Shown in pieces: positions 20,072-22,500 of a stretch of 22,500 bases of DNA (within the stretch, counting starts at the first letter, position 1; each line of letters opens with the position of its first letter). This DNA comes from Chromera velia. Lineage: Eukaryota; Sar; Chromeraceae. The notes below the pieces were generated by a model that saw only the letters and a list, made by a program, of their open reading frames with translations, did no database searches and was not told the origin of the DNA. Where the stretch lies: positions 1 through 22,500 of the forward strand of contig JAHBMJ010002591.1 of assembly GCA_018398765.1 (NCBI GenBank), given 5' to 3'. A program made the translations under genes and the position numbers.

Positions 20072-22250
20072 GTACAAAGAGGGTAAAAGAAACAAAGAGG
20101 ACCGAAAAGAAAAACATACACATGCGACCTTGCAACGAATCAGATCAAAGCACACTCACCTGTGGAAAGAAAACGAAAAAAAGCTCTCCAGTGAAAACAA
20201 AAAACAAATCTCTTCATCGATCTAGCTATCATAAGAGCACAAAGAAACACACCCACCTTCACCAAATTGTCTGCACAGAAGGTGTTCATCATGTGAAATT
20301 CTAGTCCCAAACTCCCCACAGATCCCACAAGGTCGATCCAATCCTCTGCCCTCAGTCCTGCCTCAGGCTCCCAGTCTTTTCCTTTTTTCCTCCCGCCAAT
20401 GTCATTGCCATAACTGGCACTCAGTCTCTCAATCTCAAGCCTTGCACATGCCCCGATGACAGTCAGAAGAGGACCGTGGTCCCACCCCAGACGCGCACAA
20501 TCCCGGGCAGCCTGCACGAAGAACGGAGCAGGGAGGGCAGCCAGACGCCCGCCCCCTCCCGTGGGTCCCTCAGCCAGTCGGAACGAGACGGCACGAAGGA
20601 ATGCCTCGACGGCGGGGACTGCGGAAGGGACACGAACAAAACAAGAGACAGAAGAATATAAAATATTATCAGGTTGTGTGGAATGACACTCTTTCCATCT
20701 GGAGAAAATTCAAATTCTGAAGGGGGACCACAATAAAGGCAAACAGGCACTTCTACAGCTATGTATCTCACCCAAACTATTATTTCACGTGAATTATAAA
20801 CTACTTAAAGCCAGCCGCTCACATTGCGGTAGTGTGCTCCTTCTTTGACGCACAGGACGAAGAGAATAAGAAGTAGAGAGTGCAGGACAGCACGGGCAAG
20901 GAGCCGGGCGGGTGGAGGAAATTCAGGCGGACCGTTGGGATTCAGTCGGAAGAGCGCCGCCACATGGAGGACCCTTGCAAGGAGCAGGGCGTTCAGCTTC
21001 TTCCTTGTCACCAGGCCTCCTGCCTTCCTGACAAACTCGGTCAGAAAACCTTCGTGACGAATCTGCACGGAGACAGACAGAGAGACAAGGAAAAGGGGGG
21101 GGGGAAGCAAGAGACCGCCGGACCATACGCACACAACAAGCCAGCCAGAAGAGTCTCAAGCGACATGGCTGAAGGCCAGCCCCTTTCACTCACTGACGCA
21201 TGCAGAAAGGGTAATTTTGGAGAGGCCACAGTGAGACGGTAGACAGCACCTTCACCTCTGAATTACAGCAGCGTACTTTGAGATGGAAGAATTCGTCAGC
21301 GTGTCTTCTGCACACCCGTTTGGAATGACTCTAATTGGCTGAGGACTGAACATGACGAAAAATTGACAGCTTTTCCTGACTGTCTGTCTCTTTGTTTGTT
21401 CATTTGTTTGACTGAGTGACTGTCTGTTTGAAAAAAGAAAGAAAGGAGTCATATAGTCTGTCTGTGTGCCTGTCTGCTGTCGTTCGGTCATCGCACGGAC
21501 CTCCAGAGCCGCCAGCGTCTCTCCCGCATCGACCAGCTCCTGTGGGGTGGAGACGTGGTAGAGGCTCGCTGTGAGGTGGTCTAGCAGGAGGTCCAGGAGG
21601 GAGACGGTGGAATGCGCAGGGGAAGAAGAAGAAGAGGAAGTGCGGGAACCCCGCCGGATGACCGGCACGTGAAGAGCTTTGGGGTCACCTGGGGGCATTT
21701 GCTTGAGTGCAGAGATGGCCACCAACTGCTCGTGTGTGCTCAATGTGCCTGCATGCTCTGCTAGAAGAGGCACGAATTCAGAGGGAAACCTTGCCACACG
21801 AGCTCTGGAGTCCTTCATTTCTCTTCCCGTCTCCGTCTCCGTCTCTGAAGACTGGAGGAGACGGTGAAGGTGTGCGACGGCTTTGCTGCATCCCTCTCTC
21901 CCTGCCAGACGGTGTCTTCCGAAAAATGAAGGATCTGTAGCAGAAGCGGAGGTCACAGAGAAAAAGCGAACACGGATACCTGCTGCCTTCATGCGCGAGA
22001 TAGAAGGGAGCCCTGTGGCACAAATTTTCACATGCACTTGGATACTCAAGTAGACCGTCTTCGATCTGTTGTTCATCTTGGGATTGTCTGCTCCTGAAAG
22101 GCGTTTTTTCCAGGGGAATGTGCAGCACCCTCCAAAAAACAGGTGCGATGAGACTGCTTTAGTGCATCTTTTTGAAGTACAAAGCAGAACAAAAGGCTCA
22201 GAGAAAAAGGTTGAGACATGCTTGAGACGGATGAGGAATGATGCATGCAT
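14923..22250 (-). CDS. RAP-domain protein with helical repeats, about 10 exons
   Basis: Proposed exons, 5' to 3' on the minus strand: 22250-21501 (or from an acceptor at 21934), 21062-20823, 20604 or 20618-20257, 19772-19230, 18772-18697, 18195-18083, 17519-17356, 17003-16962, 16025-15810, 15073-14923. With 20604 all phases agree, giving about 880 aa from ATG 22250. The body is paired-helix repeats typical of RAP proteins ([50 protein letters not shown]). The C-terminus is a full RAP domain: [10 protein letters not shown], then across an intron [22 protein letters not shown]. Family members bind RNA and act on organellar transcripts or ribosomes. The N-terminus is basic and Ser-rich, so organelle import is plausible. 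Weak points are the start codon, the 20.6-20.8 kb junction (phase clash with the better acceptor GCAG/TCCCC), two GTC-type donors, and the 17356 donor. A charged repeat insert ([12 protein letters not shown]) interrupts the 19230-19772 exon. Confidence 0.88.
14990..15862 (-). other. RAP domain, split by one intron
   Basis: The first half (exon 15810-16025) has the hallmark [16 protein letters not shown], preceded by the usual lead strand ([13 protein letters not shown]) and an acidic Glu/Gly insert. The second half (exon 14923-15073) has [22 protein letters not shown]. The 736-nt intron starts GTAAGC, ends CTCTCTCTCAG and splits a Trp codon (TG/G, phase 2). The restriction-endonuclease-like RAP fold is known family knowledge. 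Both conserved strands and the closing FDW are present, so the domain appears complete. Confidence 0.92.
15132..15405. repeat. Long (CA)n microsatellite in the last RAP intron
   Basis: About 270 bp of CA with CG, CAGA and CATA variants. On the RAP transcript (minus strand) it is a (UG)n tract immediately downstream of the exon coding for the first half of the RAP domain. Confidence 0.97.
16386..16522. repeat. (TG)n/(CG)n microsatellite in the preceding RAP intron
   Basis: About 137 bp of TG with TGCG variants, ending in a pure CG run. On the RAP transcript it is a (CA)n tract upstream of the same exon, so it is complementary to the tract at 15132-15405. Confidence 0.97.
17510..17664 (-). repeat. 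Palindromic element flanked by duplicated 3' splice site (copy 2)
   Basis: Direct repeats at 17510-17564 and 17610-17664 (55 bp, 49 identical, offset exactly 100 bp) flank a perfect 16-bp inverted repeat: GCATTCATTTTCATAC at 17563-17578 and its reverse complement at 17593-17608, with a 14-nt AT-rich loop. On the minus strand each direct repeat contains the acceptor CCCTCCAG and the first bases of the exon at 17519. The hairpin thus lies between an upstream copy and the in-frame copy of one 3' splice site. Its arm matches copy 1 at 14 of 16 bases. Confidence 0.85.
19758..19876 (-). repeat. Palindromic element flanked by duplicated 3' splice site (copy 1)
   Basis: Direct repeats at 19758-19793 and 19841-19876 (36 bp, 34 identical, no gaps) flank a 49-bp hairpin at 19797-19845 (20-bp arms GCATGC...CATAC / GTATG...GCATGC, 18 of 20 paired, 9-nt loop). 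On the minus strand each repeat carries GGTGCTTGCAG/GAGGTCCC, the acceptor of the RAP exon at 19772. The repeat bodies are unrelated to those of copy 2, while the hairpins are related. This is what an inserted element with long flanking duplications would look like. Confidence 0.85.
19996..20071. repeat. (CT)n followed by (CA)n microsatellite
   Basis: About 60 bp of CT, with two CCCTCTC interruptions, then seven CA units, inside the RAP intron 19773-20256. On the transcript it reads as GU then GA repeats. Confidence 0.95.
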
Positions 22251-22500
22251 TCCGATTCAGAGCTAGGCATGAGCTAGGCTCGCAATCTCGGACATGCATG
22301 CTCGGACATGCTCAGACATGGCTCGGACACGGCTCGGACATGGCTCGGACATGCATGCTCNGGGGGGGGGGGGGACACGCACGGCTCGGACACGCACGCG
22401 TGTAATTCGGCTGGGCTCTGCTATGCCTGCCGTTGCCTGGAGGTGGTGAGATGTGGTGAGCTCATGTGAGCTCATTCAACGTTCTCCTCTTTGAAACGCC
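22251..22500. other. Upstream flank with short tandem repeats, one N and a G13 run
   Basis: From about 22278 to 22400 the motif GGCTCGGACATG, and GGCTCGGACACG, recurs in irregular tandem copies. An undetermined base at 22361 is followed by 13 G (22362-22374), so the local assembly is unreliable. The RAP promoter or a further upstream exon could lie here. No motif supports either. Confidence 0.6.

Overview
This window looks like nuclear DNA of an intron-rich protist with near-balanced GC. A chromerid or other alveolate alga, of the Chromera type, is my best guess. The reasons are GT-AG introns of about 150 to 950 nt packed with CTTC/CTGC/CA simple repeats, a Ser-rich low-complexity protein, a secreted class 3 lipase, and a multi-exon helical-repeat protein ending in a RAP domain, a family expanded in apicomplexans and their algal relatives. 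The organism is inferred from style and not proven. There is no sign of bacterial operons, rRNA, tRNA or CRISPR.

Layout. (1) About 377-2767, + strand: a very long open reading frame for a Ser/Gly/Glu-rich, probably disordered protein of unknown function, which runs into a strong 5' splice site (GTGAGT) at 2760. (2) About 2768-9900: some 7 kb without a convincing gene, dominated by pyrimidine or purine tracts and tetranucleotide repeats. It may be introns or 3' sequence of gene 1. (3) About 9900-10990: a sharply different AT-rich block. (4) 11436-13245, + strand: a two-exon secreted class 3 (alpha/beta hydrolase) lipase with a visible Ser-Asp-His triad. (5) About 13680-14330: a second AT-rich block. 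(6) 14334-14466, - strand: a possible small exon. (7) 14923 to about 22250, - strand: a RAP-domain protein that I could assemble by hand from ten exons in one continuous frame (about 775 to 880 aa depending on the start). (8) 22270-22400: short tandem repeats, one N and a G homopolymer.

The lipase and RAP genes converge tail to tail across the second AT-rich block. Nothing suggests that the three genes act in one pathway: the lipase is probably secreted or vacuolar, and RAP proteins usually handle RNA in mitochondria or plastids.

The most interesting signal lies inside the RAP gene. Two introns carry the same palindromic element, and in both cases it sits between two copies of the intron's own 3' splice site (direct duplications of 36 and 55 bp). 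In addition, the exon encoding the first half of the RAP domain is flanked by long complementary CA and UG tracts, and its length (216 nt) would keep the frame if it were skipped.
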